Of a DNA stretch of 64,000 bases, positions 54,734 to 62,974 are shown one piece after another; positions within the stretch are counted from its first letter, which is position 1, and every line of letters begins with the position of its first letter. Origin of the DNA: Paenibacillus sp. JZ16 (GTDB taxonomy: Bacteria > Bacillota > Bacilli > Paenibacillales > Paenibacillaceae); contig NZ_CP017659.1 of the NCBI RefSeq assembly GCF_015326965.1, positions 6,080,001-6,144,000 on the forward strand, written 5' to 3'. The translations under genes and the position numbers were made by a program. Below the pieces are notes generated by a model that had not been told where the DNA came from, did not search any database, and saw nothing but the letters and a program-made list of their open reading frames with translations.

Positions 54734-55396
54734 ATGACTCAGAAAATTGTAGGAGCTTTTCGGACGGAGCAGGAAGCAACCCGGGCCATTGAGGAACTAA
54801 AGCAGCAAGGTTTCAGAGCCGATGAAATCTCTGTCATTGCCAAAGATCGCGGTGAATCTTCTCATATTCAGGAGGAGACCGGCACCAAGGCACCTGAGGG
54901 CTTGGCATCCGGTGCGGCTACAGGCGGTGTATTAGGCGGTGTAACCGGATTGCTAGCCGGCTTAGGTGCATTGGCCATTCCAGGCATTGGTCCGATCGTC
55001 GCGGCTGGTCCGATCGCGGCAACCCTTACGGGAGCAGCCGTTGGCGCCGGCGCGGGCGGATTGGTAGGCGGTCTTATTGGCCTTGGAATTCCGGAAGAGC
55101 AAGCCGAGGAATATGGGGGCTATGTGGATGAAGGCCATATTCTGGTCATGGTGGATGCAGATGAAACGAACGGTGGCCGGGTATATGATATATTCCGCAG
55201 CAATAGCGCCCTTAATGAACATCATTACCGTGAGGAAGGCACCTATAGCGGTTCCGGTGCGCCGGTAGATTCACGCTCCGAAGCAGCGGCTGCCACCGAG
55301 GATGCGGTTCCGGACCCTAATCTGTATCAAGGTTATGGTGATGGTAATGGCGGTGCCATAAGTCCGGATCGGGATGAGATCTCGAAGAGACGGTAA
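54734..55396 (+). CDS. General stress protein, glycine-zipper type
   Basis: Protein of 220 residues. The N terminus IVGAFRTEQEATRAIEELKQQGF is the general-stress-protein 17M/YflT-like domain. A long Gly/Ala-rich hydrophobic block (about 55-120, VLGGVTGLLAGLGALAIPG) forms a glycine-zipper membrane or interface segment. HILVMVDADETNGGRVYDIF is a repeat of the ferredoxin-like strand. The C-terminal 50 residues are acidic and disordered. AGGAGG precedes ATG. Sigma-B control is typical for the family; GTTTAA at about 54679 with GATAAC downstream is only a weak match. Confidence 0.8.
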   Translation: MTQKIVGAFRTEQEATRAIEELKQQGFRADEISVIAKDRGESSHIQEETGTKAPEGLASGAATGGVLGGVTGLLAGLGALAIPGIGPIVAAGPIAATLTGAAVGAGAGGLVGGLIGLGIPEEQAEEYGGYVDEGHILVMVDADETNGGRVYDIFRSNSALNEHHYREEGTYSGSGAPVDSRSEAAAATEDAVPDPNLYQGYGDGNGGAISPDRDEISKRR

Positions 55397-55424
55397 AGGC
55401 CATTTATAGCTATGGATTAGCAAT

Positions 55425-55458
55425 AACAACCCGCCCGGGATGAACCGGGCGGGTTGTT
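55425..55458. terminator. Bidirectional terminator
   Basis: AACAACCCGCCCGG pairs with CCGGGCGGGTTGTT around GATGAA, between the stress-protein gene and the convergent Gly/Pro-rich gene. Confidence 0.88.
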
Positions 55459-55476
55459 ATGCGCGTTAGCGAGTGT

Positions 55477-55803
55477 TTACCGCTTACTGCGCAGTCTCTG
55501 TGCTCCCCTCGGCCCGTAACCGGGACCGCCGCCAGGACCGTGTCCGTGTCCGGGATCACCAGGACCACCTGGATGCCACGGACCCGGTCCGCCAGGATGC
55601 CATGGGCCATGTCCATGCCCGTGTCCAGGAAATCCGTGTCCAGGAAATCCGTGACCGGGATATCCCGGATAAAACGGAGGGAAAGGATAGACCGGATAAT
55701 AAGGTGGATAGTATGGATAAGGATAGAACGGGTATCCGGGGAAAAGCCCTGGAATACCCAGGCTTGTTTGGGATTGCAGGCCTCTTTTTGGATGATGACT
55801 CAA
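55477..55803 (-). CDS. Gly/Pro/His/Tyr-rich protein, spore-coat-like
   Basis: Low-complexity protein of about 108 residues. The N terminus (SHHPKRGLQSQTSLGIPG) leads into Tyr/Pro-rich sequence (YPFYPYPYYPPYYPVYPFPP). Tandem FPGHG units and His/Gly/Pro-rich repeats follow, with a basic end (RGAQRLRSKR). Such composition is typical of spore coat or crust proteins in Firmicutes (inference). TTG at 55803 sits 6 bases after GAGGTG; a GTG at 55812 overlaps that site. Metal binding by the His repeats is possible. Confidence 0.6.
   Translation of the reverse strand: MSHHPKRGLQSQTSLGIPGLFPGYPFYPYPYYPPYYPVYPFPPFYPGYPGHGFPGHGFPGHGHGHGPWHPGGPGPWHPGGPGDPGHGHGPGGGPGYGPRGAQRLRSKR
55539..55660. repeat. Short tandem repeats inside the coat-like gene
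   Basis: Repeats of a 15-bp unit (CGTGTCCAGGAAATC, seen twice at about 55619-55650) and related CCAGGA/CCACGG blocks encode the GFPGH and WHPGG units. Such a repeat array may vary in copy number between strains. Confidence 0.6.
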
Positions 55804-55963
55804 GCCATGCACCTCTTTCTATCAGATAGGTTATTTCATCCTATGTATAAGCGGAGAAGAAGGGCACATATCCAGTTAAAAATAGGCGCACGACCATGGT
55901 TGGTATGAATAGCAGCGCTGTACTGACTGTCGGGTAATAGATTCAGATCCTAACCAATTAAAT

Positions 55964-56014
55964 AAAAAGGGTGCACATGACCTCCCCCACTAGGGGAAGG
56001 ATCAAATGCACCTT
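55964..56014 (-). terminator. Terminator of the acetyltransferase gene
   Basis: AAGGTGCA-TTGA-CCCC arms form a long hairpin with an ACTA loop. Read leftward, TTTTTATTT follows. Confidence 0.82.
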
Positions 56015-56025
56015 CAGTATCTGCG

Positions 56026-57135
56026 TCAAATATATTGAAGACCTGTTGTGTACGGGAGAGGGATAGGTTCAAAGGTTATGCTTCCGTTAGCCCGATAAGA
56101 GGATTCCGGATCAAACAGGATCGAGAGCAAACCCTCATCATCCAGTTCCAATACTTCATTGTTCAAGCTAAGACGGTAAGGACCATGCTCGCCATCTGCC
56201 TGAATCAACCCCTCTGGCAGCAGGGGAGCCAGCTGACGGAGCAGTTCCGGGCCGCTGACCAAATACACGGTCCCCTCATTCTGAATATATTCAGGCTTGA
56301 TGCCGGCGGATTGGATTAACGCTGCCAGCTCGTTATCCTGCCATGGCAGCGGAACGGTTAGCTCTGACAGGTTGAAGGAAGAGATCGCCTCGGCTATGAC
56401 CAGCGCAGCCGCTTCCGGGCTTCCCCCCCATTCTACAAGGGTAGATTCTCTCGAAGGAGTCATCACAGCTCCGGGTACGGCGATGATAGCAAATGCAGTC
56501 AACACGCCGTTTTCTTCGGCGACAAGCACCTGCTGCTCGAGACGGATCACGTTGGAATATGCGCTTGCACCCAGCAGCTTGTTAAGCTCCGAAGCTGTGG
56601 TAACATAACCGGCTTCCCGCTGTTCCATGAGCTTTTGAAGGTGGAATAAATCCTGCGGCTGCATTGCCCGGATGCGCACTTGTTTTCCCGTTACCGCCCG
56701 TAAGGGCTCCATGACGGCCCGGTCTAGACGAAACCGGAGTGCACGGCCGAACAAACGGCTGCCTGCCCGGGTATACAGGGATCTTCCGCCGGAAATGAGG
56801 ATTAAGGATGCCCCCGAAGCTTCGCCATGACGGATACACTGTTCCAGGAGACTGCCTGCGAGTCGCTGACCCCGGTATTCCGGATCTGTGCAGACGGAGC
56901 CGATGGAGTAGACATTTAAACGAGCACCGCGAGTTTGAATGGTAAATGGTACGAATCCCATGAATGAAACGAGTTTGTCTTGATCCCATGCACCGTAGGA
57001 ATGGCTGATTCCCGGCGAGAATATCGGAGGAAAGGATACCCCCATAGAAGGCTGTTCCGGCTGCTTCAGAAATATACGGTCGGACAGCTCAACAGCTTGA
57101 TGTAGTTGATCGCTTTTCATAATAGATATGTTCAC
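56026..57135 (-). CDS. Eis-like GNAT N-acetyltransferase
   Basis: Acetyl-CoA-dependent transferase of 369 residues. The first GNAT domain has VSFMGFVPFTIQ, VYSIGSVCTDPEYRGQRLAGSLLEQ (the acetyl-CoA loop RGQRLAG) and LILISGGRSLYTRAGSRLFG. A second GNAT-like region and a C-terminal SCP-like fold (about 290-369) complete an Eis-type layout. Eis homologues acetylate amines, including aminoglycosides; the substrate here is unknown. GTG at 57135 lies 10 bases after GGGGAGG. The frame opens 27 codons earlier without a site; the internal ATG (MKSDQ) is an alternative. Confidence 0.8.
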   Translation of the reverse strand: MNISIMKSDQLHQAVELSDRIFLKQPEQPSMGVSFPPIFSPGISHSYGAWDQDKLVSFMGFVPFTIQTRGARLNVYSIGSVCTDPEYRGQRLAGSLLEQCIRHGEASGASLILISGGRSLYTRAGSRLFGRALRFRLDRAVMEPLRAVTGKQVRIRAMQPQDLFHLQKLMEQREAGYVTTASELNKLLGASAYSNVIRLEQQVLVAEENGVLTAFAIIAVPGAVMTPSRESTLVEWGGSPEAAALVIAEAISSFNLSELTVPLPWQDNELAALIQSAGIKPEYIQNEGTVYLVSGPELLRQLAPLLPEGLIQADGEHGPYRLSLNNEVLELDDEGLLSILFDPESSYRANGSITFEPIPLPYTTGLQYI

Positions 57136-57334
57136 TCGATTGACGCCTCCCCTATGTATGTCGCTTGTTACCAGTATAAAGTCATTGGGCGTGGAATTTC
57201 CAGTAAACGTTTGCAAATTTCTTGTCTGCCAGCTCCGCCGTTAATCTTTGACCGATGGAGTAGTTATTGTGTGCGAGGAAGCGATGATTTTCGGGTAATA
57301 TAATGTACGAATTTGACGCACCGGAGGGATGAGC

Positions 57335-58777
57335 TTGCCAAGTTTTGTTGATTCCATGATTTTATTATGCGGCGCCTTGCTAGTGACAGGTGTATTGACC
57401 ACCAAATTTTCTTCTCGCTTCGGCATGCCCGCCCTGGTGCTGTTTATTGCCATCGGGATGATTCTCAGCCGCTTCATTTATTACGATAATGCGGAGCTCA
57501 CACAGCTGGTCGGCATATTTGCGTTGATTGTCATATTGTTTCAGGGCGGGATGCAGACCGATTTCAAAGAAATCAAGCCGGTTATGGGGACGGCCATTTC
57601 ACTTGCAACGATAGGTGTGTTGCTGACAACGGTTGTCGTCGGAATATGCGCTGCATTCATTCTGGATATTTCGTTACAAGAGGGGTTGTTAATTGGTGCG
57701 ATTGTTGGTTCGACGGACGCGGCGGCCGTCTTCTCGGTACTCGGCGGAACGAATTTGAAGAAACGGATTCGAATGACGCTGGAGGCTGAATCCGGAAGCA
57801 ATGACCCGATGGCGGTATTTCTAACCGTATCCCTTATCGAATGGATCGAATACCCGGAACTGAATTTGATAGGTCTTATTTTTTCGTTCGTAATGGAGAT
57901 GGGACTGGGTCTGGTTGTCGGTGTTCTTATCGGCATGCTGGCCGTATATGTGATCAATCGTATCAATTTCGATTCCTCGGGCTTATATCCCGTAACGGCA
58001 CTGGGATTCGCCGTGATGTCGTATGCCGCCGCCGCTTGGCTTGGAGCCAGCGGTCTGCTCGCCGTATACGTGATGGCTTTGCTGCTCGGCAATACCGAGC
58101 TGACATACCGGAAGACGATTCAGGCATTTAACCAAGGTTTCGCCTGGATGATGCAGATCGTCATGTTTGTCCTGCTCGGGCTGCTTGTTTTCCCGAATGA
58201 GCTGTCGGAGGTTGTATGGCAAGGACTGTTATTGTCCCTGATTCTCATATTTATAGCCAGGCCGATCGGCGTGTTCAGCAGCCTGTTGTTTACCAAATTT
58301 GCCATGCGGGAGAAAATATTAATTTCATGGGCGGGCCTTCGCGGGGCCGTACCGATCGTCCTGGCTACATATCCCGTTCTGGCGGGAATCAAGCATGGAG
58401 AATTGTTTTTTAATGTCGTGTTCTTTGTTGTGTTGACCTCAGCGGTGATCCAAGGCACCACGATCTCTCCGCTCACGCAGATGCTTTCGCTGGTGGAGAA
58501 GGATAAAGCCAAAGCACCGACTTTATTAGAGTTAATGGCTCTTGGAAAAACGGATTCCGAGATCAACCATATTCTGGTGGATGGGGAGATGCCCATTATC
58601 GGCAAGGAGATTCAGCAGCTGAATCTGCCGGACGATATCCTCTTTACGGCTATTATTCGGGAGAAGCGGATCATTACGCCTAAGGGGAGTACGGTCATAG
58701 AGGCAGGGGATACGTTGTATGTGATGAATCCGAAGCAAAAGCGGAAGGAAATGAAAACGATCCTGGGGTTGTCTTAA
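57335..58777 (+). CDS. Cation/proton antiporter, NhaP2/CvrA type
   Basis: Membrane antiporter of 480 residues with about 12 spans (CPA1 family). The core motif AESGSNDPMAVFLTVSLIEW contains the Asn-Asp pair for ion exchange, and FQGGMQTDFKEI and IVGSTDAAAVFSVLGG are helix-break regions. A C-terminal RCK-C/TrkA-C domain (about 400-480, LPDDILFTAIIREKRIITPKG) suggests regulation by a nucleotide or ion. K+/H+ or Na+/H+ exchange cannot be distinguished. TTG at 57335 was chosen: GGAGGG is immediately before the ATG at 57329, too close for use. It is divergent from the acetyltransferase gene. Confidence 0.86.
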   Translation: MPSFVDSMILLCGALLVTGVLTTKFSSRFGMPALVLFIAIGMILSRFIYYDNAELTQLVGIFALIVILFQGGMQTDFKEIKPVMGTAISLATIGVLLTTVVVGICAAFILDISLQEGLLIGAIVGSTDAAAVFSVLGGTNLKKRIRMTLEAESGSNDPMAVFLTVSLIEWIEYPELNLIGLIFSFVMEMGLGLVVGVLIGMLAVYVINRINFDSSGLYPVTALGFAVMSYAAAAWLGASGLLAVYVMALLLGNTELTYRKTIQAFNQGFAWMMQIVMFVLLGLLVFPNELSEVVWQGLLLSLILIFIARPIGVFSSLLFTKFAMREKILISWAGLRGAVPIVLATYPVLAGIKHGELFFNVVFFVVLTSAVIQGTTISPLTQMLSLVEKDKAKAPTLLELMALGKTDSEINHILVDGEMPIIGKEIQQLNLPDDILFTAIIREKRIITPKGSTVIEAGDTLYVMNPKQKRKEMKTILGLS

Positions 58778-58902
58778 GGTTACTTGAAGCCGGAGAAATA
58801 TGATGCCTATCATAGCAGTTGATCTTAAAAATAAATTAGGATAGGAATAAATAGAAGGTAATTTCTTCATCCTATCTTCATCTGATAAGTTTCCGATTCC
58901 CT

Positions 58903-58931
58903 TTGCAAAAGAGACAAGAATCTGTTATGAT
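58903..58931 (+). promoter_or_regulatory. Sigma-A promoter of dps
   Basis: TTGCAA (58903-58908) and TATGAT (58926-58931) with a 17-base spacer. The predicted start is about 58938. Confidence 0.7.
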
Positions 58932-58943
58932 TAATACAAGGAT

Positions 58944-58958
58944 TTAGAATAAGTCTAA
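58944..58958 (+). promoter_or_regulatory. PerR-type box upstream of dps
   Basis: TTAGAATAAGTCTAA is a 15-bp inverted repeat (TTAGA-5-TCTAA), matching the Per box TTATAATNATTATAA except for three positions. It lies just after the promoter start, so bound repressor would block transcription until peroxide releases it. Confidence 0.65.
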
Positions 58959-58984
58959 ATACAATAACAAAGGAGACGATATAG

Positions 58985-59458
58985 ATGAGTAACTTTACCC
59001 AACAAACACAAGGAACGACAACCAATGAACTTCAACAAATTTTGAACACGCAGGTAGCCAATTGGAGTTTGCTTGGCGTGAAGCTTCACCACTATCACTG
59101 GTATGTAAAAGGTCCTCAGTTCTACATGCTGCACGAGAAATTCGAGGAACTGTACAACACTGCAGCTGGTTATGTGGATGAGCTGGCAGAGCGGATGCTG
59201 GCCATTGGCGGCAAACCGGCAGCCAGTATGGCGCAATATCTGAACCTGGCCACGCTGCAAGAGGTTTCCGATGAAAACACGGCCGAGCAGATGGTCGGAC
59301 GGCTGGTTGCGGATTTCGAGCAGCTTGCCGGCGAACTGAAGGCGGGAATCGAAGCCGCAGATCAAGAAGGGGACGACGCTACATCCGATCTGTTGACCGG
59401 CATGGTCAGCGATGTACAGAAGCATACCTGGATGCTGAATGCCTTCTTGGGTAAATAA
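58985..59458 (+). CDS. dps: Dps-family DNA-protection/ferritin-like protein
   Basis: Iron-storing mini-ferritin of 157 residues (MrgA/Dps family). The ferroxidase site residues are distributed as in the family: KLHHYHWYVKGPQFYMLHEKFEELY, which supplies His and Glu/Asp from two chains, then DELAERMLAIGGKP. The C terminus is short and ends LNAFLGK. AAAGGAGACG precedes ATG. A sigma-A promoter and a PerR-like box lie upstream, so peroxide induction is expected. Its natural terminator is interrupted by the IS element that follows. Confidence 0.93.
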   Translation: MSNFTQQTQGTTTNELQQILNTQVANWSLLGVKLHHYHWYVKGPQFYMLHEKFEELYNTAAGYVDELAERMLAIGGKPAASMAQYLNLATLQEVSDENTAEQMVGRLVADFEQLAGELKAGIEAADQEGDDATSDLLTGMVSDVQKHTWMLNAFLGK

Positions 59459-59609
59459 TTTCACATCTGTCGCCTGACAGATTGCGATAATAAAGAGGGA
59501 GATCGACCTGATTGAAGTGCTCCCTGTCAAGTAGACAGACTAAAAAAGCAAAATCATTAGCATTCAATATCCCTTCGGTTATCAAGACTGAGGGGATTAT
59601 TTTTCTTAG

Positions 59610-60518
59610 TTAAGCTGCTCGTCGATATTCGTTAGGGGATAAGCCGTTTAGTCGTTCGGTGTATCGAAAATTATTGTAATAATAGATATAAGCTCTTACA
59701 CTACGAAGGAGACTGTCATACGTATCGTACTTCTCCAGATAATAGCTTTCTGCTTTTAAGGTACCCCAGAATCGTTCAATGGGTTGGTTGTCCAAACACC
59801 GGCTTACACGAGACATACTTTTTGTAAACTTGTATCTCTTTTGAAGTTGTCTGTATTCCAGCGAAGTATATTGAAAGCCGCGATCACTGTGCAAGAGCGG
59901 CGTAGCATTCGGATTTCTTTTATATGCTTTCTTTACCGTATTCATGACAAGCTCATTGTTATTGGAATGGCTGAACACCCATGAAACAACAGAGTTGTCA
60001 TATCCATCAATAATGGCACTCAGGTAGGCCTTGCGGCCATTTCCGTACTTTAGCTCTGTTACATCGGTGCACCACTTTTGGTTGGGGACCTCCGCTTGGA
60101 ATTTTCGGTTCATGACATTCTCAGCGATATGTTGGGCTGGAGCTTTCATGTAATTTGGCCGTTTTTTGCGAATCACTGCCCTTAATTCAAGGGCTCGCAT
60201 GATGCGATAATACCGTTTACGGTTGTAACTTTTTTTAAGCTTACGATTTAACTGAGTACGCATTTGGCGATAACCGAGTATCCCGTTTCGTTTGTCATAG
60301 CGACGCTTGACTTCCTTGGCTAGTGCAAGATTTTCAAGTTCCCTGACGGATGGGATCCATTTCAGCCACTTATAATAGGCAGATCGGGCGATTCCTGCTA
60401 GCTCACAGAGCTTGGTGATCGCATATCCCTTCTCGGCATGCAGTTCTGTAATCGCTTGATAAATGTCTGCATGCCGAACAAGGGTTAACGTGTATTTCTT
60501 CGCCGGATCTCTGTCAAC
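59610..60518 (-). CDS. IS3-family transposase OrfB (integrase core)
   Basis: DDE recombinase, about 302 residues if read from the frameshift site at 60518. An HTH_21-type N terminus (ITELHAEKGYAITKLCELAG...) precedes the rve core. Catalytic acids are Asp in WCTDVTELKYGNG, Asp in LLHSDRGFQYTS and Glu in NQPIERFWGTLKAE. An independent ATG at 60263 would lose about 85 residues, so the frameshift product with OrfA is the likely transposase. No stop or frameshift damages the frame. Confidence 0.85.
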   Translation of the reverse strand, partial: VDRDPAKKYTLTLVRHADIYQAITELHAEKGYAITKLCELAGIARSAYYKWLKWIPSVRELENLALAKEVKRRYDKRNGILGYRQMRTQLNRKLKKSYNRKRYYRIMRALELRAVIRKKRPNYMKAPAQHIAENVMNRKFQAEVPNQKWCTDVTELKYGNGRKAYLSAIIDGYDNSVVSWVFSHSNNNELVMNTVKKAYKRNPNATPLLHSDRGFQYTSLEYRQLQKRYKFTKSMSRVSRCLDNQPIERFWGTLKAESYYLEKYDTYDSLLRSVRAYIYYYNNFRYTERLNGLSPNEYRRAA

Positions 60519-61174
60519 TTTTTTGCGAGTGCATTCTCCATTTCTAACTGCTCATTTCGTGCCTCGAGTTCCTTGATCCGAAGCTTTAACCGTTCCTGTT
60601 CGTCTAGCTCTTCTAGCGGCTTTTTACGACCTCGGAGGTCTTTTAAGGCTCCATGACCACTCGCTTGATATTTACGAACCCATGCGTACACTTGCTGGTA
60701 AGAGACCCCGTACTTGTCGATGGCTTTCTGGTAATCTAAATCATGGGCGATGGTGAATTGTACAATTTCAATACGTTCTTCGTAAGTCGTTTTCCGTCCT
60801 TTATTCATATGAGGGGGTTCAATCCTTTTCCGAGTTGGTTTCATTTTCACCCCTTCAGTATACTTGGAAATCCAGCTCTCTAACACAGATTTACTCGAAA
60901 TATGGTACTTTTTCACCACCGCTCGTACAGAGTATTCTCCAGAGCGTACATCTTGAATGGCAGATAGTTTTAGCTCCTTGGAGTAGGATTTCCATCCCCT
61001 GGATTCTCTTAATCCTTCTTCTCCATCTACTTTGTATTTCCTTATCCAATCATTAACCGTGTTTTTATGGACCCCCAGTTGTTTTGCCTCATGGTTAGGA
61101 TTGGATTCATGTTGCAAGCAACGCCTCACAACCTGAATCTTTATTTCATATGAAATCGGGCTTCTTTTGGACAT
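60485..61174 (-). CDS. IS3-family OrfA, two helix-turn-helix domains
   Basis: DNA-binding protein of 229 residues. HTH 1 is LGVHKNTVNDWIRKYKVDG, with a similar middle HTH (VVKKYHISSKSVLESWISK) and a third (AIDKYGVSYQQVYAWVRK). A leucine-zipper-like coiled coil (LKLRIKELEARNEQLEMENA) precedes the slippery site. This is longer than the usual OrfA. ATG 61174 has GGGAG 8 bases upstream; the frame opens at 61192. It overlaps orfB. Confidence 0.85.
   Translation of the reverse strand: MSKRSPISYEIKIQVVRRCLQHESNPNHEAKQLGVHKNTVNDWIRKYKVDGEEGLRESRGWKSYSKELKLSAIQDVRSGEYSVRAVVKKYHISSKSVLESWISKYTEGVKMKPTRKRIEPPHMNKGRKTTYEERIEIVQFTIAHDLDYQKAIDKYGVSYQQVYAWVRKYQASGHGALKDLRGRKKPLEELDEQERLKLRIKELEARNEQLEMENALAKKLTEIRRRNTR
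60518..60524 (-). other. A6G programmed -1 frameshift site
   Basis: On the coding strand the heptamer AAAAAAG lies near the end of orfA (codons GCA AAA AAG). Slipping back one base continues into the orfB frame at GTT. This is the classical IS3 frameshift signal. Confidence 0.8.
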
Positions 61175-61253
61175 TACAAAAACTCCCATCATAGGTAGAA
61201 GTAGAATTTCATTTTTTCTACTGTCTACTATGATGGGAGCATATCAGATTGGG

Positions 61254-61269
61254 GTTGGTCTCTTTTTTG
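61254..61269 (+). terminator. Right half of the dps terminator, separated by the IS
   Basis: GGTTGGTCTC followed by TTTTTT (61254-61269) can pair with GAGATCGACC at 59499-59508, ten pairs with two G-U. That left half lies 41 bases after the dps stop, and the IS sits between the halves, so the terminator appears split by insertion. Confidence 0.6.
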
Positions 61270-61382
61270 TTAATCTTGCTTGTGATGTTGTAAGATTAAA
61301 TTTGAAATTTATTGCGTCTTTCTTCAATTGAACTGCGTATACAGTTTATAGTTACTTTTAATGTTGGATAGGAGTAGTGAGG

Positions 61383-62288
61383 ATGACAGAGATGGAATCA
61401 CGACAACAGCTGGAGTCGCAGCTTCAAGAGATTTTGAAATGGGAGAAAGAGCAGAAGGATGTCATGTTCTGGGAGAAGCTCGGTAGAATTCCTTTCATGC
61501 TGCTGGATCGCCTCACGCCCAAGGCTGTTCAAGAGAAAATCGGAAACGCCTTGAATGAGGTAGGCGGATTTATTCAGAGCGGCGGGAAGCATCTGGTTCG
61601 CGAGAAGGCGGTTATGAACGTTCTGGCACAGGCAGCGGGATTGGAAGGTCGGAATGCGGTTTCCGGTTCTTCCGTAAAGTCCGCTCAGGAGGAATCCATT
61701 GAAGATGAGAACGAAGAGGGGGTGGCGTCGACTTCCGGGCTTACGCTGGCATCTGCCGCGAAGCTGCCGCTCCAAGTCATGGATACTGCAGCGGATACGC
61801 TGACGGTAAAACGAGTCAAATTCGCCGCAGCGCAAGGAGCAGCCACGGGAATCGGGGGGATATTTACGATAGCGGCCGATCTGCCGATGGTGCTCGGTCA
61901 ATCGCTTAAGGTGCTGCAGGAGATGGCGCTTTGTTACGGTTATGATCCGAACGATCCCCGGGAGCGGGTGTTTATCGTGAAGTGCTTGCAGTTTGCATCT
62001 GCCGATATCGTGGGAAAAAAAGCGGTGCTCGAGGAACTCGCCACTTTTGATGATGAACAAATGACAGAGCAGGTATTCTCACAGCTGCAGGGCTGGCGTG
62101 AAGTCGTTCAGTCTTATACCGATAACTTCGGGATGAAGAAGCTGTTTCAGCTGATTCCGATCGCCGGGATTGTATTCGGTTCGATCAGCAACAAAGGGAC
62201 GATCAGCGATGTGGCCGAAGCGGGGAAAATGCTGTACAAGAAGCGGCGTCTGAATTACCGGCTTAAGAATATGGAATATCCCCTGTAA
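61383..62288 (+). CDS. EcsC-family protein
   Basis: Protein of 301 residues. The EcsC domain covers the second half, with a hydrophobic block GAATGIGGIFTIAADLPMVLG and FQLIPIAGIVFGSISNKGTI, likely membrane-associated. The N-terminal part is charged and helical (EILKWEKEQKDVMFWEKLGR). An acidic linker (EESIEDENEEG) interrupts the two. EcsC is found with the EcsAB transporter in bacilli, but no such genes are here, so function is unknown. AGGAG lies 8 bases before ATG at 61383; the frame opens at GTG 61377. Confidence 0.75.
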   Translation: MTEMESRQQLESQLQEILKWEKEQKDVMFWEKLGRIPFMLLDRLTPKAVQEKIGNALNEVGGFIQSGGKHLVREKAVMNVLAQAAGLEGRNAVSGSSVKSAQEESIEDENEEGVASTSGLTLASAAKLPLQVMDTAADTLTVKRVKFAAAQGAATGIGGIFTIAADLPMVLGQSLKVLQEMALCYGYDPNDPRERVFIVKCLQFASADIVGKKAVLEELATFDDEQMTEQVFSQLQGWREVVQSYTDNFGMKKLFQLIPIAGIVFGSISNKGTISDVAEAGKMLYKKRRLNYRLKNMEYPL

Positions 62289-62314
62289 TCGTGTAGTCCT
62301 CCTGATAAAATGAC

Positions 62315-62354
62315 AAAAAAAGGGGTTGCCCACCTTATGCGGGCAACCCTTTTT
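62315..62354. terminator. Bidirectional terminator
   Basis: AAAGGGGTTGCCC pairs with GGGCAACCCTTT with A and T tracts on both sides, between EcsC and the convergent queF gene. Confidence 0.88.
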
Positions 62355-62409
62355 ATCATCATTATAAATTTATGAAATTAGAACTGACATCATTCAGGAA
62401 AAAGGCTAC

Positions 62410-62907
62410 CTATCGGTTGTCCACTTTTTCCGGATAGAGGTCATGATTCATCAGACGGTTTGCAGCGATCTCCTCGTATTTGGTCCCCGGACGACCGTAA
62501 TTGCAATACGGATCGATGGAAATGCCGCCCCGCGGGGTAAATTTGCCCCATACCTCGATATATCTCGGATCCATCAGTTTGATGAGGTCATTCATGATGA
62601 TATTGACGCAGTCCTCATGAAAGTCCCCATGATTGCGGAAGCTGAACAGGTACAGCTTCAAGGACTTGCTCTCCACCATCTTGATATCCGGAATGTAGCT
62701 GATGTAGATGGTCGCAAAGTCCGGCTGTCCTGTGATCGGGCACAAGCTTGTAAATTCGGGACAGTTGAATTTGACGAAATAGTCGCGGTAAGGATGCTTG
62801 TTGTCAAAGCTCTCCAATATGCCGGGATCATATTCAAACGTATATTTCGTGCCTTGGTTGCCGAGCAGGGTAACGTCTTCCATTTCTTCTTTTTGTCTTC
62901 CAGCCAT
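62410..62907 (-). CDS. queF: NADPH-dependent 7-cyano-7-deazaguanine reductase
   Basis: Reduces preQ0 to preQ1 in queuosine synthesis; the only known nitrile reductase. The short YkvM-type form of 165 residues contains catalytic Cys in [18 protein letters not shown] and the substrate-binding [21 protein letters not shown] at 62907 was chosen because AAAGGAG precedes it and the length equals the family's; an upstream frame opening adds 42 codons without a site. Last gene of the que group, read leftward. Confidence 0.95.
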   Translation of the reverse strand: MAGRQKEEMEDVTLLGNQGTKYTFEYDPGILESFDNKHPYRDYFVKFNCPEFTSLCPITGQPDFATIYISYIPDIKMVESKSLKLYLFSFRNHGDFHEDCVNIIMNDLIKLMDPRYIEVWGKFTPRGGISIDPYCNYGRPGTKYEEIAANRLMNHDLYPEKVDNR

Positions 62908-62974
62908 ATAAGGTAGCTCCTTTATTAAAATGAATAAATGCTCAATCAGGCGCAGCGTATTTTTTATTATAACG

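Larger units (their letters stand above)
59518..61242 (-). mobile_element. IS3-family insertion sequence (IS150-like), apparently intact
   Basis: Element of about 1.7 kb with terminal inverted repeats. The left end TGCTCCC...AGTAGACAG...AAAAAA corresponds to the complement of the right end (61212-61242), which also has AGTAGACAG and finishes GGGAGCA, giving the TG...CA termini usual for IS3. It carries orfA and the overlapping orfB with all catalytic residues and an A6G slippery site, so it looks functional. No clear target duplication was found in the flanks (AAG left, TAT right). It split the dps terminator. Confidence 0.85.

Noticed and set aside
55539..55660. CRISPR array
   Set aside because: The repeats are short, in frame and adjacent without unique spacers; they belong to a low-complexity protein.
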